From: Brevundimonas viscosa
Lineage (GTDB): Bacteria; Pseudomonadota; Alphaproteobacteria; Caulobacterales; Caulobacteraceae
Reading direction: 5' to 3'
Length of the DNA: 64,000 nt
NCBI RefSeq assembly: GCF_900116065.1
Contig: NZ_FOZV01000004.1
Coordinates: 1 to 64,000 of the forward strand
In this document: in pieces, positions 28,158 through 36,070 of the stretch
Layout: each line of letters opens with the position of its first letter
Position numbering within the stretch: the first letter of the stretch is position 1
The notes under the pieces: model-generated
What the model was told of the DNA's origin: nothing
Seen by the model: only the letters and a program-made list of their open reading frames with translations
The model's database searches: none
Program-made: the position numbers and the translations under genes

Positions 28158-28580
28158 TCAGCCCTTCCGGATCGTCGCCCCGATCGACCAGCTGTGGCCG
28201 AACGGGTCGCGGAGCTGGCCGTAGCGGTCGCCCCAGAACTGGTCGGCCAGCGGATAGACGGGCACCGCCCCGGCGACGATGGCCCGGTTCCACCACTCGT
28301 CGGCGTCGTCGACCTGCAGGTGCAGGACCACGCCCTTGGGCACGATGTCCTGCTCGCCGTTCATCTCGGGAAACTCGTCGTGCAGCATGACGCTGCCGCC
28401 GTTGATGCGGAGGTGGGCGTGCATCAACCGTTCGCCATCCTCGGCCGGCATGGTGCGCAGCACCTCGGCCCCGAAGGCGCGCTGGTAGAATTCGACCGCC
28501 GCCTGTCCGCCGCGGGACGGGATGGTCAGATGCGGGGCGACGCCCCCGGTCGGTCCCTGCTGGGTGCGATCTTCGGCCAT
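28158..28580 (-). CDS. VOC (glyoxalase/PhnB-like) family protein
   Basis: A 140-aa protein of the vicinal oxygen chelate fold, PhnB-like: two beta-alpha-beta-beta-beta halves with GGQAAVEFYQRAFGAEVLR in the first and VVLHLQVDDADEWWNRA, then the terminal RDPFGHSWSIG in the second. The ATG at 28580 sits behind a strong GGGAGGAGAAC site. PhnB-like proteins rarely have a proven reaction, so no substrate is given. It converges on degP with 13 nt between stops. Confidence 0.85.
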   Translation of the reverse strand: MAEDRTQQGPTGGVAPHLTIPSRGGQAAVEFYQRAFGAEVLRTMPAEDGERLMHAHLRINGGSVMLHDEFPEMNGEQDIVPKGVVLHLQVDDADEWWNRAIVAGAVPVYPLADQFWGDRYGQLRDPFGHSWSIGATIRKG

Positions 28581-28651
28581 GGCGTTCTCCTCCCTGAAGC
28601 CCACACTAGCGCGTGAAAAGGGCGGTGCGAACGCCTATCTCTGCTTCTCGC

Positions 28652-29971
28652 ATGACCGACCTGTTCGAAGCCTCCGGCATCCATCCTCCCGACGCCCCGC
28701 TGGCCGACCGCCTGCGGCCGAAGAGCCTCGACGAGGTGGTGGGGCAGGATCACCTGCTGGGCGAGGGCGGCCCGATCCGGCGCATGGTCGAGGCCGGGCG
28801 GTTGGGCTCGATGATCCTGTGGGGACCGCCGGGCACCGGCAAGACCACCATCGCCCGCCTGCTGGCCCAGGCCGCCGGCTACCAGTTCCAGCAGATCAGC
28901 GCCGTCTTTTCCGGCGTCGCCGACCTGAAGAAGGCCTTCGAGGCGGCCCGCATGCGCCGCGCCGCCGGCCAGTCGACGCTGCTGTTCGTCGACGAGATCC
29001 ATCGCTTCAACCGCGCCCAGCAGGACGGCTTCCTGCCCTTCGTGGAGGAGGGGATCGTCACCCTCGTCGGGGCCACCACCGAGAACCCCTCGTTCGAGCT
29101 GAACGGCGCCCTGCTGTCGCGCAGCCAGGTGTTCGTGCTCAAGCGGCTCGACGAGGCGGCCCTGAATCAACTGTTGATCCGGGCCGAGGCGCAGGAGGCG
29201 CGCCCGCTGCCGCTGACGCCGGAGGCCCGGCAGGCGTTGACCGCGCTCGCCGACGGCGACGGCCGTTACCTGCTGACCATGGCCGAGACCCTGTTCGCTC
29301 TTCCGGAGGGAACGGAGCTGGACGTGCAGGGCCTCGCCGGAATCCTGCAGCGGCGTGCGCCCGCCTACGACAAGTCGAGAGAAGAGCACTACAACCTCAT
29401 ATCCGCGCTGCATAAATCGGTGCGCGGCTCGGACCCGGATGCGGCTCTGTACTGGCTGGCGCGGATGCTCAACGGCGGCGAGGATCCGCTCTACCTCGCG
29501 CGCCGCATCGTGCGCATGGCGGTCGAGGACATCGGCGAGGCCGATCCGCTGTCGATCCTTGTCGCCAATGCGGCGAAGGATACCTACGACTTCCTCGGCA
29601 GCCCCGAGGGCGAGCTGGCCCTGGCCCAGGCGGTGGTCCACCTCGCCACCGCCCCCAAGTCCGTCGGCGTCTACGAGGCCTTCAAGGCGGCGAAACGGGC
29701 GGCGGCCGAGACCGGCTCGCTCATGCCCCCGGCCCACATCCGCAACGCGCCGACGAAGCTGATGAAGTCGCTGGGCTACGGCAAGGGCTACCAGTACGAC
29801 CCCGACACGCCGGAGGGCTTCTCCGGCGCGAACTTCTTCCCCGACGAGATGGAGCGCCGCACCTTCTACCGGCCCAAGGGCGAGGGGCACGAGGCGAAGA
29901 TCCGCGAGCGGCTGGAGCGCTGGGCGACGCTGCGGGCGAAGGCGCAGGCGGAGGGCGCAGGCGGCGACTGA
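28652..29971 (+). CDS. rarA: Replication-associated recombination protein RarA (MgsA), AAA+ ATPase
   Basis: A 439-aa clamp-loader-like ATPase that acts at stalled replication forks. Walker A is GPPGTGKTTIAR, Walker B LLFVDEIHRFNRAQQD, sensor 1 lies in TLVGATTENPSFELN, and the C-terminal tetramerisation region includes DPDAALYWLARMLNGGEDP and MPPAHIRNAPTKLMK. ATG 28652 gives MTDLFEASGI, close to other RarA N-termini; a GTG 39 nt upstream is less likely. No clear Shine-Dalgarno. Confidence 0.95.
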   Translation: MTDLFEASGIHPPDAPLADRLRPKSLDEVVGQDHLLGEGGPIRRMVEAGRLGSMILWGPPGTGKTTIARLLAQAAGYQFQQISAVFSGVADLKKAFEAARMRRAAGQSTLLFVDEIHRFNRAQQDGFLPFVEEGIVTLVGATTENPSFELNGALLSRSQVFVLKRLDEAALNQLLIRAEAQEARPLPLTPEARQALTALADGDGRYLLTMAETLFALPEGTELDVQGLAGILQRRAPAYDKSREEHYNLISALHKSVRGSDPDAALYWLARMLNGGEDPLYLARRIVRMAVEDIGEADPLSILVANAAKDTYDFLGSPEGELALAQAVVHLATAPKSVGVYEAFKAAKRAAAETGSLMPPAHIRNAPTKLMKSLGYGKGYQYDPDTPEGFSGANFFPDEMERRTFYRPKGEGHEAKIRERLERWATLRAKAQAEGAGGD

Positions 29972-30033
29972 GCGTTGCCGTAACGCTGGTTTCGGCGCAT
30001 CCTCCGGGACATCGGATTCCTTGGGAGGGGAAG

Positions 30034-30474
30034 ATGACCGACACCATGAAGATGACGACGTCGACGCTGTGGCACCTGTGGGCGGTGGGGCTGGTGAGCC
30101 TGCTGTGGAACGGCTACGGCGGCTACGACTATGTGATGACCCAGACCGACAACGCCGCCTACCTGGCCCAGTTCACGGCCGAGCAGCGGGCGTATTTCGA
30201 CAGCTTCCCGATGTGGATGGAGGCGGTATGGGCGATCGGCGTCTGGGGCGGGGTGCTGGGCGCCGTGCTCCTGCTGCTGCGCATGAAGTGGGCCTTCCAC
30301 GCCTTTCTCGCCTCGCTGGTCGCCTTCGCGGTCAGCGTCGTCTACGGCCAGATGTCTGGCGGCAATGAGCTCATGGGATCCACCGGCCTGATCTTCAGCG
30401 CGGTGATCTTCCTGCTCGGCCTCGGCTTCGTCATGTACAGCCGGGTCATGAGCCGCAAGGGCGTGTTGCGCTGA
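30034..30474 (+). CDS. Small inner membrane protein, four predicted helices
   Basis: A 146-aa protein with four hydrophobic segments (roughly 12-28, 62-83, 87-105, 116-137). Between helices 1 and 2 there is a conserved-looking WNGYGGYDYVMTQTDNAAYL region. I do not recognise the family by function; similar sugar-transporter-like hypothetical proteins occur in Caulobacterales and Sphingomonadales. GGGAGGGG is a strong ribosome site and GATTC (a GANTC site) lies 16 nt upstream of the ATG. A terminator hairpin follows that runs into the next gene. Confidence 0.75.
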   Translation: MTDTMKMTTSTLWHLWAVGLVSLLWNGYGGYDYVMTQTDNAAYLAQFTAEQRAYFDSFPMWMEAVWAIGVWGGVLGAVLLLLRMKWAFHAFLASLVAFAVSVVYGQMSGGNELMGSTGLIFSAVIFLLGLGFVMYSRVMSRKGVLR

Positions 30475-30481
30475 CGGGCTG

Positions 30482-30540
30482 ACGGGCGGCCGCGCGCCGG
30501 GTATGCACGCCCGGTGACAGCCCGGCCGCCCGTTTTCCTT
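30482..30540 (+). terminator. Terminator hairpin overlapping the start of the RluA-family gene
   Basis: ACGGGCGGCCG (30482-30492) pairs with CGGCCGCCCGT (30523-30533), then TTTTCCTTT. An inner stem CCGGG (30497-30501) with CCCGG (30510-30514) lies in the loop. The GTG of the pseudouridine synthase (30514-30516) is inside the hairpin and its codons 4-7 form the outer arm. Confidence 0.75.
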
Positions 30541-31239
30541 TCCGACGACGAGATCGCCGCCGTCCGGTCGTGGGTGATCCACGAGGACGCGCACGTGCTC
30601 GCCCTGAACAAGCCGTCTGGCCTGTCCAGCCAGGGGGGACGCATCAAGGCGCACACGCTGGACGACCTGCTGTGGGCCTTCATGCGCTCCAACGGCAAGC
30701 GGCCCGAACTTGTGCACCGGCTGGATCGCGACACCTCGGGCGTCATTCTCGCGGCGAAGACCAAGCCGGCCGCCGGCTTCCTCGGCAAGGCGCTGCAGGC
30801 GCGCAAGCTGGACAAGACCTACCTGGCCCTGGTCTCCGCCGCCCCCGAGCCGCGGCAGGGGACCATCGACGCGCCGCTGGTCCGTCAGGAGATCGGGCGC
30901 GAGAGCTACATGCGCGTCGCCGCCCCGGACGCGCCCGGCGCCCAGCCCTCCGTCAGCCGCTACCGCACCGTCGCCGCCTCGGAGGAGGGGGCCTTGGTCG
31001 AGCTGGAGCCGAAGACCGGCCGCATGCACCAGCTGCGGGTGCACATGGCCTCGATCGGCCGCCCCCTGGTCGGCGACGCCCGCTACGGCGGCGCCCTGAC
31101 CTTCGCCGGCCGCCCCGCGCCGCGGCTGATGCTGCACGCGGCGAAGCTGACCTTCCCCCGTCCCGAAGGCGGTCGGATGATCGTCGAGGCGCCCTTGCCG
31201 GCGGACTTCGCGGCCCTGGTCGAGGCGGCGGGGCTCTAG
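30514..31239 (+). CDS. RluA-family pseudouridine synthase (no S4 domain)
   Basis: A 241-aa enzyme that isomerises uridine to pseudouridine in rRNA or tRNA. The catalytic Asp is in LVHRLDRDTSGVILAAKT, the RluA signature. The start of the domain, LALNKPSGLSSQGG, and the C-terminal TGRMHQLRVHMASIGRPLVGD are conserved. It lacks the N-terminal S4 domain found in RluC/RluD, as in RluA and TruC. The GTG start lies inside a terminator hairpin, so the true start may differ. rRNA target unknown. Confidence 0.88.
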   Translation: MTARPPVFLSDDEIAAVRSWVIHEDAHVLALNKPSGLSSQGGRIKAHTLDDLLWAFMRSNGKRPELVHRLDRDTSGVILAAKTKPAAGFLGKALQARKLDKTYLALVSAAPEPRQGTIDAPLVRQEIGRESYMRVAAPDAPGAQPSVSRYRTVAASEEGALVELEPKTGRMHQLRVHMASIGRPLVGDARYGGALTFAGRPAPRLMLHAAKLTFPRPEGGRMIVEAPLPADFAALVEAAGL

Positions 31240-31240
31240 C

Positions 31241-31363
31241 CCCCTCCACCATGCTTCGCATGGTCCCCCTCCCCCTGCGGGAAGGATTTCTGCAGCCGTA
31301 CCCGCCATTCCTCCCCCGCAGGGGGAGGGGGACCGCCCGGAGGGCGGTGGAGGGGGAACCCGG
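31241..31363. repeat. Large inverted palindromic intergenic repeat
   Basis: A left copy (CCCCTCCACC, variable loop, GGTCCCCCTCCCCCTGCGGG) faces an inverted right copy (CCCGCAGGGGGAGGGGGACC, variable loop, GGTGGAGGGG). Each copy contains its own small hairpin. Same family as 34852-34900 and related to 15964-16120. It resembles a BIME-type element in the untranslated region between the pseudouridine synthase and a lipoprotein gene. Confidence 0.85.
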
Positions 31364-31404
31364 AAAGCTCCGCCACGCTTTCCCCCAAAGCCCCGGAGCC
31401 CGCC

Positions 31405-31911
31405 ATGAAACGCCTGACCCTGCCCCTGATCGCCGCCGCCGGCCTGGCGCTGTCGGCCTGCGCCAGCCTCGCCCCCTATGGCCCTCAGCAATCGCCGGGC
31501 GGGCAGGGCTACACCGAGCAGCGCATCGAATCCGACCGCTACCGGGTGACCTACTACGGCGTCGGCGCGGCCGGGCCGGTGGCCGATCTGGCGCTGCTGC
31601 GCGCCGCCGAACTGACCCTGGCCCAGGGTCATGACTGGTTTGAGGTGACCCAGCGCTGGACCGACGGCCGACCCGACAGCGCCGGCGGGTTGCGCCCCAG
31701 CGTCGGCGTCGGCTACGGCTCCGGCCGCTACTCCAGCCCCTACGGCCGATATTCGAGCTCGGGCGTGGGCGTGGGGGTCGGCCTGAACTTCAGCGGGCCC
31801 TCGCCGACCTCGACCACGCTCGAGGTGATCATGGGCGACGGCGCGCGACCCGACCGGCCCAACGCCTATGACGCGGCCGGGGTGCGGGACAGCATCGGGG
31901 CGAGGTTCTAG
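31405..31911 (+). CDS. CC0125/CC1285-type lipoprotein
   Basis: A 168-aa lipoprotein with signal MKRLTLPLIAAAGLALSAC (Cys19). The mature part has YTEQRIESDRYRVTYYGVG and a helix LLRAAELTLAQGHDWFEVTQR typical of the CC0125/CC1285 family of Caulobacterales, then a Gly/Ser/Tyr-rich stretch (SGRYSSPYGRYSSSGVGVG). Probably anchored in the outer membrane. Function unknown. Directly followed by a TTCTAGG tandem repeat that includes its stop codon. Confidence 0.8.
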   Translation: MKRLTLPLIAAAGLALSACASLAPYGPQQSPGGQGYTEQRIESDRYRVTYYGVGAAGPVADLALLRAAELTLAQGHDWFEVTQRWTDGRPDSAGGLRPSVGVGYGSGRYSSPYGRYSSSGVGVGVGLNFSGPSPTSTTLEVIMGDGARPDRPNAYDAAGVRDSIGARF

Positions 31912-31985
31912 GTTCTAGGTTCTAGGTTCCAGGGTTTGGGAGCCTTGGCGCTTCATCTCTCGCCCCTAGCCCCTAGAACCTAGCA
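31909..31985. repeat. TTCTAGG heptamer tandem repeat with inverted copies
   Basis: Starting at the stop codon of the lipoprotein gene, TTCTAGG is repeated three times and then degenerates (TTCCAGG); 40 nt later the complement appears as CCCCTAGCCCCTAGAACCTAG. The array can form a long hairpin between convergent genes and may be a bidirectional terminator. Low GC compared with the surroundings. Confidence 0.75.
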
Positions 31986-31993
31986 CCCAGTCC

Positions 31994-33205
31994 CTACCGC
32001 CCCCCGCGCGTCAGCGCCCGGTATTCGACCAGCCGCTCCTTGTCGCGGCGCACCTGGTCGGCGACGGCGTTGTCGACGTCCAGCGAGGCGTAGCGGACCC
32101 AGTTCTCGACCCCGAGCTTGTCCTGCACCGCCGAGGTCGGGGTCTGCCAGCGGAAGTAGGACAGCAGGCCGACAACGGCCGACAGCGCGATGGCCAGGGC
32201 CTGCAGGCCGCGGAAGGCGACGTCGTGGCCGGGCGGGGCGGTCTCGAGAGCGATGGCGATCGCGCCGGCGAGGAACACCAGCGGCGTCAGGATGCGAGCC
32301 AGCCAGCGCATCCAGTAGCGCTCGCGGCGCACCCGCCACAGCTCCATCTGGACGTATTTCTCGAGGTACTCCATGCGCGCGCCCAGCCACATGGTCAGCC
32401 GGGTCAGGTAAAGCGCCCGCTGGCCCCAGGCCTTGCCGTCCTGCTGGTAGCGGGTCTCGGCCTGGTCGGCCATGGCGCGACCGGAGGTGAACAGGTTCTG
32501 CAGCTCGCGGGTGCGCTGCACGATCTCGCGCGACAGCTGGTAGGAGTCGTTCTCCAGCCGGAAGCGGTACTGGATGAACAGGATCTGCTGCACGCCCCAC
32601 CACAGGCCGAAGGCGACCAGCATCGCTCCCGCGGCGAGGCCCGCGCCGGCCATGTCGGTCCCGGTCCAGCGGCTGAACCAGGTCGGCCCCAGCACCGCCA
32701 GCACCCCGAAGGCCGCCATGGCCAGGGCCTGGTTCAGCCGCTTGACCAGCACGTGCACGCGCAGGGCGTCGAATACCCGCCGGCCATAGGCGTAAATGTC
32801 GGCGCGCAGATCGGAATCGACCGGAAAACGCTCCTCGATCTGGCGGGCGAACAGGACGTGGAAGCGGTCCGGCTTGCCCTCGGTCTCCCAGAACGGGAAG
32901 ATGTCGAGCGGCTGGTTGAAATACTCGTCGATGTGAGCCGAGACCCGCTCGACCGCCTCCGGATCCTCCGAGAAATACTCGCTGTCCTGGATCGGGTTCA
33001 GGATGCCCTCGGGATTGCGCAGCGGGCCGCTGCGCCGGGTCGGCGTCGCCGTCGGGATGGCGCGCTCGTGCAGGTCGGCGGCCCCCGCAGGCGGCGGATT
33101 GGCGTGCGCGTCGAGGCCGCCGCCCAGCCGCTGGTCGAAGCCCTGGCCGCCGTGACCGCCGTCGCCGAGGGGCGCGGGGGCGGGATGATGATCGTCGTGC
33201 GACAT
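31994..33205 (-). CDS. Unknown membrane protein with two helix pairs and a central coiled-coil
   Basis: A 403-aa protein of unrecognised function. It starts with a His/Gly/Pro-rich disordered tail (residues 1-60), followed by a cytosolic domain (70-155), membrane helices near 158-177 and 186-208, a charged, coiled-coil-prone segment of about 90 residues rich in Gln, Arg and aromatic residues (210-300), and helices near 302-322 and 333-352, then a helical tail. The ATG at 33205 is chosen; an ATG 36 nt upstream adds only basic residues. The architecture recalls DUF4231/SLATT-like proteins, but I cannot confirm that. Confidence 0.72.
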   Translation of the reverse strand: MSHDDHHPAPAPLGDGGHGGQGFDQRLGGGLDAHANPPPAGAADLHERAIPTATPTRRSGPLRNPEGILNPIQDSEYFSEDPEAVERVSAHIDEYFNQPLDIFPFWETEGKPDRFHVLFARQIEERFPVDSDLRADIYAYGRRVFDALRVHVLVKRLNQALAMAAFGVLAVLGPTWFSRWTGTDMAGAGLAAGAMLVAFGLWWGVQQILFIQYRFRLENDSYQLSREIVQRTRELQNLFTSGRAMADQAETRYQQDGKAWGQRALYLTRLTMWLGARMEYLEKYVQMELWRVRRERYWMRWLARILTPLVFLAGAIAIALETAPPGHDVAFRGLQALAIALSAVVGLLSYFRWQTPTSAVQDKLGVENWVRYASLDVDNAVADQVRRDKERLVEYRALTRGGR

Positions 33206-33414
33206 GGCGCTTCGGCGGTTCCTGCGAACGTGACCCGTCACTATGGCGCGAGCGCGCCGCCGGGCCGACGGCGTTCTCCCGCGGCGCGAAGCGCCACCGT
33301 TCGGGTATCGCCGTTAACCCTGTCGTCCGGCAAGTGAAGTTTCGGTCAGGAGACTGCGCGGGAAGACCCCGCCTCCCTTCGCTTTGCCGCATTCGCGGGT
33401 ATAAGCCGCGCATC

Positions 33415-33798
33415 ATGACACGTCTTCTCATCGTCGCGGCCGGAGGGGCGCTCGGCGCGGTCGCCCGTTACGGCGTCGGCCGCCTGCTGCCCGCGAGCGG
33501 CTGGCCGTGGCCGACGCTGACGGTCAACGTCGTCGGCGGCCTGTTGATGGGCTTGCTGGCCGGGTGGCTGGCCTTCCGCGGCGGGGGGCAGGGCGAGACC
33601 ATCCGGCTGTTCGCCGCGGTCGGCCTGCTGGGCGGCTTCACCACCTTTTCGGCCTTCTCGCTGGAGACGGCGCTGATGATCGAGAAGCGCCAGTTCGCCC
33701 TGGCCTCGGGCTATGTCGCCGCCTCGGTGGTCCTGTCGATCGCCGCCCTGTTCCTCGGGCTGATGATCGCTCGCCGCGCCTTCGGAGCCGCCCTGTGA
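33415..33798 (+). CDS. crcB: CrcB/Fluc fluoride channel
   Basis: A 127-aa membrane protein with four helices that exports fluoride as a dual-topology dimer. The signature GGFTTFSAFSLE (residues 76-87) holds the phenylalanine box, and TLTVNVVGG provides the conserved Asn; the N-terminus GGALGAVARYGVGR is typical. ATG 33415 follows a variable region; no fluoride riboswitch is evident upstream. It overlaps the RluC gene by 4 bp (GTGA), an arrangement seen in related genomes. Confidence 0.93.
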   Translation: MTRLLIVAAGGALGAVARYGVGRLLPASGWPWPTLTVNVVGGLLMGLLAGWLAFRGGGQGETIRLFAAVGLLGGFTTFSAFSLETALMIEKRQFALASGYVAASVVLSIAALFLGLMIARRAFGAAL

Positions 33799-34805
33799 CC
33801 GACGCCGCTCCGCCCCGCGAAGTGAAGACCCTCTACGTCGCCGAGGCCGAGGACGGCATCCGGCTGGATCGCTGGTTCAAGCGCCGCTGGCCGCACCTGT
33901 CCCACATCCAGATCGAGAAGCTGGCCCGCTCCGGCCAGATTCGCGTCGACGGTTCCCGGGCGAAGCCGCAGGATCGGCTCACCGCCGGCGCCGCCGTGCG
34001 CGTGCCGCCGATCCCGGACCCAAGGGTCCGCGACCCGGCCGACAAGCCGAGGATCAGCGACCGGGACGCCGCCTATGCGAAGTCGCTGGTGCTCTACGAG
34101 GACGACCTGGTCATTGCCCTGAACAAGCCGGCGGGACTGGCGGTGCAGGGCGGCACCAAGACCACGAAGCACGTCGATCGCCTGCTCTCGGCCTGGGGGG
34201 AGGGGATGGACCGGCCCCGCCTGGTCCACCGGCTCGACCGCGACACCTCGGGCGTCCTGCTGCTCGGCAAGGGGCCGGAGGCGGCGAAGCGGCTGGCCGG
34301 GGCCTTCGCCCGGCGGCAGGCGAAGAAGACCTACTGGGCCATCGTCATCGGCAACCCCAAGCCCGCCGCCGGCCAGATCGACCTGGCGCTCAAGAAGTCC
34401 GGCATCAACGACTTCGAGATCATGCGTCCCGCCGATCCGAAGGAGCACGGCGCCGAACCGGCCGAGACCGCCTACGTCATGCTCAGCCGCGCCGCCCATC
34501 GCGCCGCCTGGATGGCGCTGCGCCCCTTCACCGGCCGCACCCACCAGCTGCGCGCCCACATGGCCGCCATCGGCCACCCGATCCTCGGCGATCCCAAGTA
34601 CGGCACCCCCGAGTCCGCCGAGCTGTCCGGCCCGCTCAAGCTGCAGCTGCACGCCCGCCGCATCGAGCTGGACCACCCCGGCGGCGGCAAGCTGATCGTC
34701 GAGGCCCCGCTGGGCCCCGAGATGAAGGCCGGCTTCGCCCACTTCGGCTTCTCCGAGGACGAGGCCGACCCGGACCCCTTCCACGGCGTGAAGAGGATGC
34801 GATGA
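33795..34805 (+). CDS. rluC: RluC/RluD-type 23S rRNA pseudouridine synthase
   Basis: A 336-aa enzyme with an N-terminal S4 RNA-binding domain (IRLDRWFKRRWPHLSHIQIE) and a RluA-type catalytic domain with Asp in LVHRLDRDTSGVLLLGKG. NKPAGLAVQGGTKTTKHVDR marks the beginning of the catalytic part, and GRTHQLRAHMAAIGHPILGD the end. GTG start at 33795 overlaps crcB. RluC is the best guess; RluD-like specificity cannot be excluded without alignment. Confidence 0.9.
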   Translation: MTDAAPPREVKTLYVAEAEDGIRLDRWFKRRWPHLSHIQIEKLARSGQIRVDGSRAKPQDRLTAGAAVRVPPIPDPRVRDPADKPRISDRDAAYAKSLVLYEDDLVIALNKPAGLAVQGGTKTTKHVDRLLSAWGEGMDRPRLVHRLDRDTSGVLLLGKGPEAAKRLAGAFARRQAKKTYWAIVIGNPKPAAGQIDLALKKSGINDFEIMRPADPKEHGAEPAETAYVMLSRAAHRAAWMALRPFTGRTHQLRAHMAAIGHPILGDPKYGTPESAELSGPLKLQLHARRIELDHPGGGKLIVEAPLGPEMKAGFAHFGFSEDEADPDPFHGVKRMR

Positions 34806-34851
34806 GGGCGCAGCCGCACCTCGTCGCCGGCTCATCGGCGGCCCTCCTTTT

Positions 34852-34900
34852 CCCCCTCCACCATCCTTCGGATGGTCCCCCTCCCCCTGGGGGGGAGGAA
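34852..34900. repeat. Palindromic repeat that supplies a ribosome site
   Basis: CCCCTCCACC, small hairpin ATCCTTCGGAT, GGTCCCCCTCCCCCTGGGGGGGAGG: half of the element seen at 31241-31363. Its last bases, GGGGAGGA, lie 6 nt before the ATG of the HAD phosphatase and serve as a Shine-Dalgarno sequence. Confidence 0.78.
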
Positions 34901-34905
34901 CTCGC

Positions 34906-35583
34906 ATGACCCGGCCCCTCGCCGTGTTCGACATCGACGGCACCCTCGTCGACAGCCGCGCCTCGATCCACCGCGCCGCCTGCGAGGCCGCGCAGGTCCT
35001 CGGCCTGCCCGAGCCGGCCTATGACCGGGTGCGGATGATCGTCGGCCTCAGCCTGCCCAGGGCCCTGCACACGCTGGAGCCGCAGCTGACCGACGCCGAG
35101 CTGGCCGACTTCGTCGCGGCCTTCCAGGCCAGCTTCCGGCGCATGTACGAGGCCGGCCACGAGGAGCCGCTGTATCCCGGCGTGATGGAGCACCTGCGCC
35201 GGCTGCACCGCGACGGCTGGCGGCTGGCCCTGGCCACCGGCCAGAACCGCCGCGGCGTGGCCCGCAACCTCGCCCGCGAGGGCTGGGCCGACCTGTTCCT
35301 GTCCAGCCACTGCGCCGAGGACGGCCCGGGCAAGCCGGACCCCGCCATGCTGCGCGCCGCCATGGCCGCCTGCGACGCGTGCCCGCGGACCACGACCATG
35401 ATCGGCGACACCGCCCACGACATCGCCATGGCGGTGGCGGCGGGGACCCACCCGCTCGGCGTCGGCTGGGGATTTCACACGGTCGAGGAGCAGATCGCCG
35501 CCGGCGCCGCGCACGTCGCGTCCGACTTCCCGGATCTGGAGACCGCGCTGGATCGCTTCGCCGCCTCGGCGCTGGCCGCTTGA
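34906..35583 (+). CDS. HAD-superfamily hydrolase, phosphoglycolate-phosphatase-like
   Basis: A 225-aa HAD phosphatase. Motif I is FDIDGTLVDSR (nucleophile Asp9), motif II is the Thr in LALATGQNRRG, and motif III plus IV appear as GKPDPAMLRAA and MIGDTAHDIAMAVAAG. The helical cap lies between motifs I and II. The family includes phosphoglycolate and pyrophosphate phosphatases; the substrate is not determined. It follows rluC after a repeat and may share its transcript. Confidence 0.88.
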   Translation: MTRPLAVFDIDGTLVDSRASIHRAACEAAQVLGLPEPAYDRVRMIVGLSLPRALHTLEPQLTDAELADFVAAFQASFRRMYEAGHEEPLYPGVMEHLRRLHRDGWRLALATGQNRRGVARNLAREGWADLFLSSHCAEDGPGKPDPAMLRAAMAACDACPRTTTMIGDTAHDIAMAVAAGTHPLGVGWGFHTVEEQIAAGAAHVASDFPDLETALDRFAASALAA

Positions 35584-35586
35584 GCC

Positions 35587-35982
35587 TCAGACCAGCATCC
35601 AGATCGCCGCGATCAGGGCCGCGCCGCCGAGGCCCATGGCGATGGCGATCACGCGCAGGTTCATCTGCGCCATCTCCTTGACCGAATGGGTGTCCAGCCG
35701 GGCGGCCACGGCGCAGGCGCGCCGCTCCGCCATGACCGTCAGGAACAGGCCCAGCAGGATGAAAACTGTGGCGATGGCCTTGGGGACCCAGGCCGGATCC
35801 ATGGCCTTGAACAGGGCGTTGAAGGCCAGGCCGATGCCGATCGCCGCCATCGCCGTGCGCGCCCACCCGGCGAAGGTGCGCTCGTTGGCGAGGGCGGTGC
35901 GGTCCTCGGCCAGGTCGGTGCGGTCCTCGGCGAGGCCTCGGCGGGTGTCTCCACGGTCGTCCATTGCCTGAGTAACCGCCAC
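35587..35982 (-). CDS. DUF202 family membrane protein
   Basis: A 131-aa inner membrane protein with the DUF202 layout: a cytoplasmic ALANERTFAGWARTAMAAIG entry to helix 1, then helices 2 (AIATVFILLGLFLTVMA) and 3 (VIAIAMGLGGAALIAAIWML). The start is set at GTG 35980-35982 because GGAGGT lies 6 nt upstream; the ATG 18 nt further in has no such site. The N-terminal repeat EDRTDLAEDRTALANERT is notable. Function unknown; yeast homologues are in VTC complexes. Confidence 0.82.
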   Translation of the reverse strand: MAVTQAMDDRGDTRRGLAEDRTDLAEDRTALANERTFAGWARTAMAAIGIGLAFNALFKAMDPAWVPKAIATVFILLGLFLTVMAERRACAVAARLDTHSVKEMAQMNLRVIAIAMGLGGAALIAAIWMLV

Positions 35983-36070
35983 GCTGCGACCTCCGTTCCG
36001 GCCGCCGTTGATCGGGATCAAGGCAAACCCCGTGGGAGCGGGCAGGCTTTCCACGCTTGGGAGGTGGAGC

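Noticed and set aside
33242..33414. Possible fluoride riboswitch before crcB
   Set aside because: The region has no conserved crcB-motif core; sequence is mostly GC-rich spacer.
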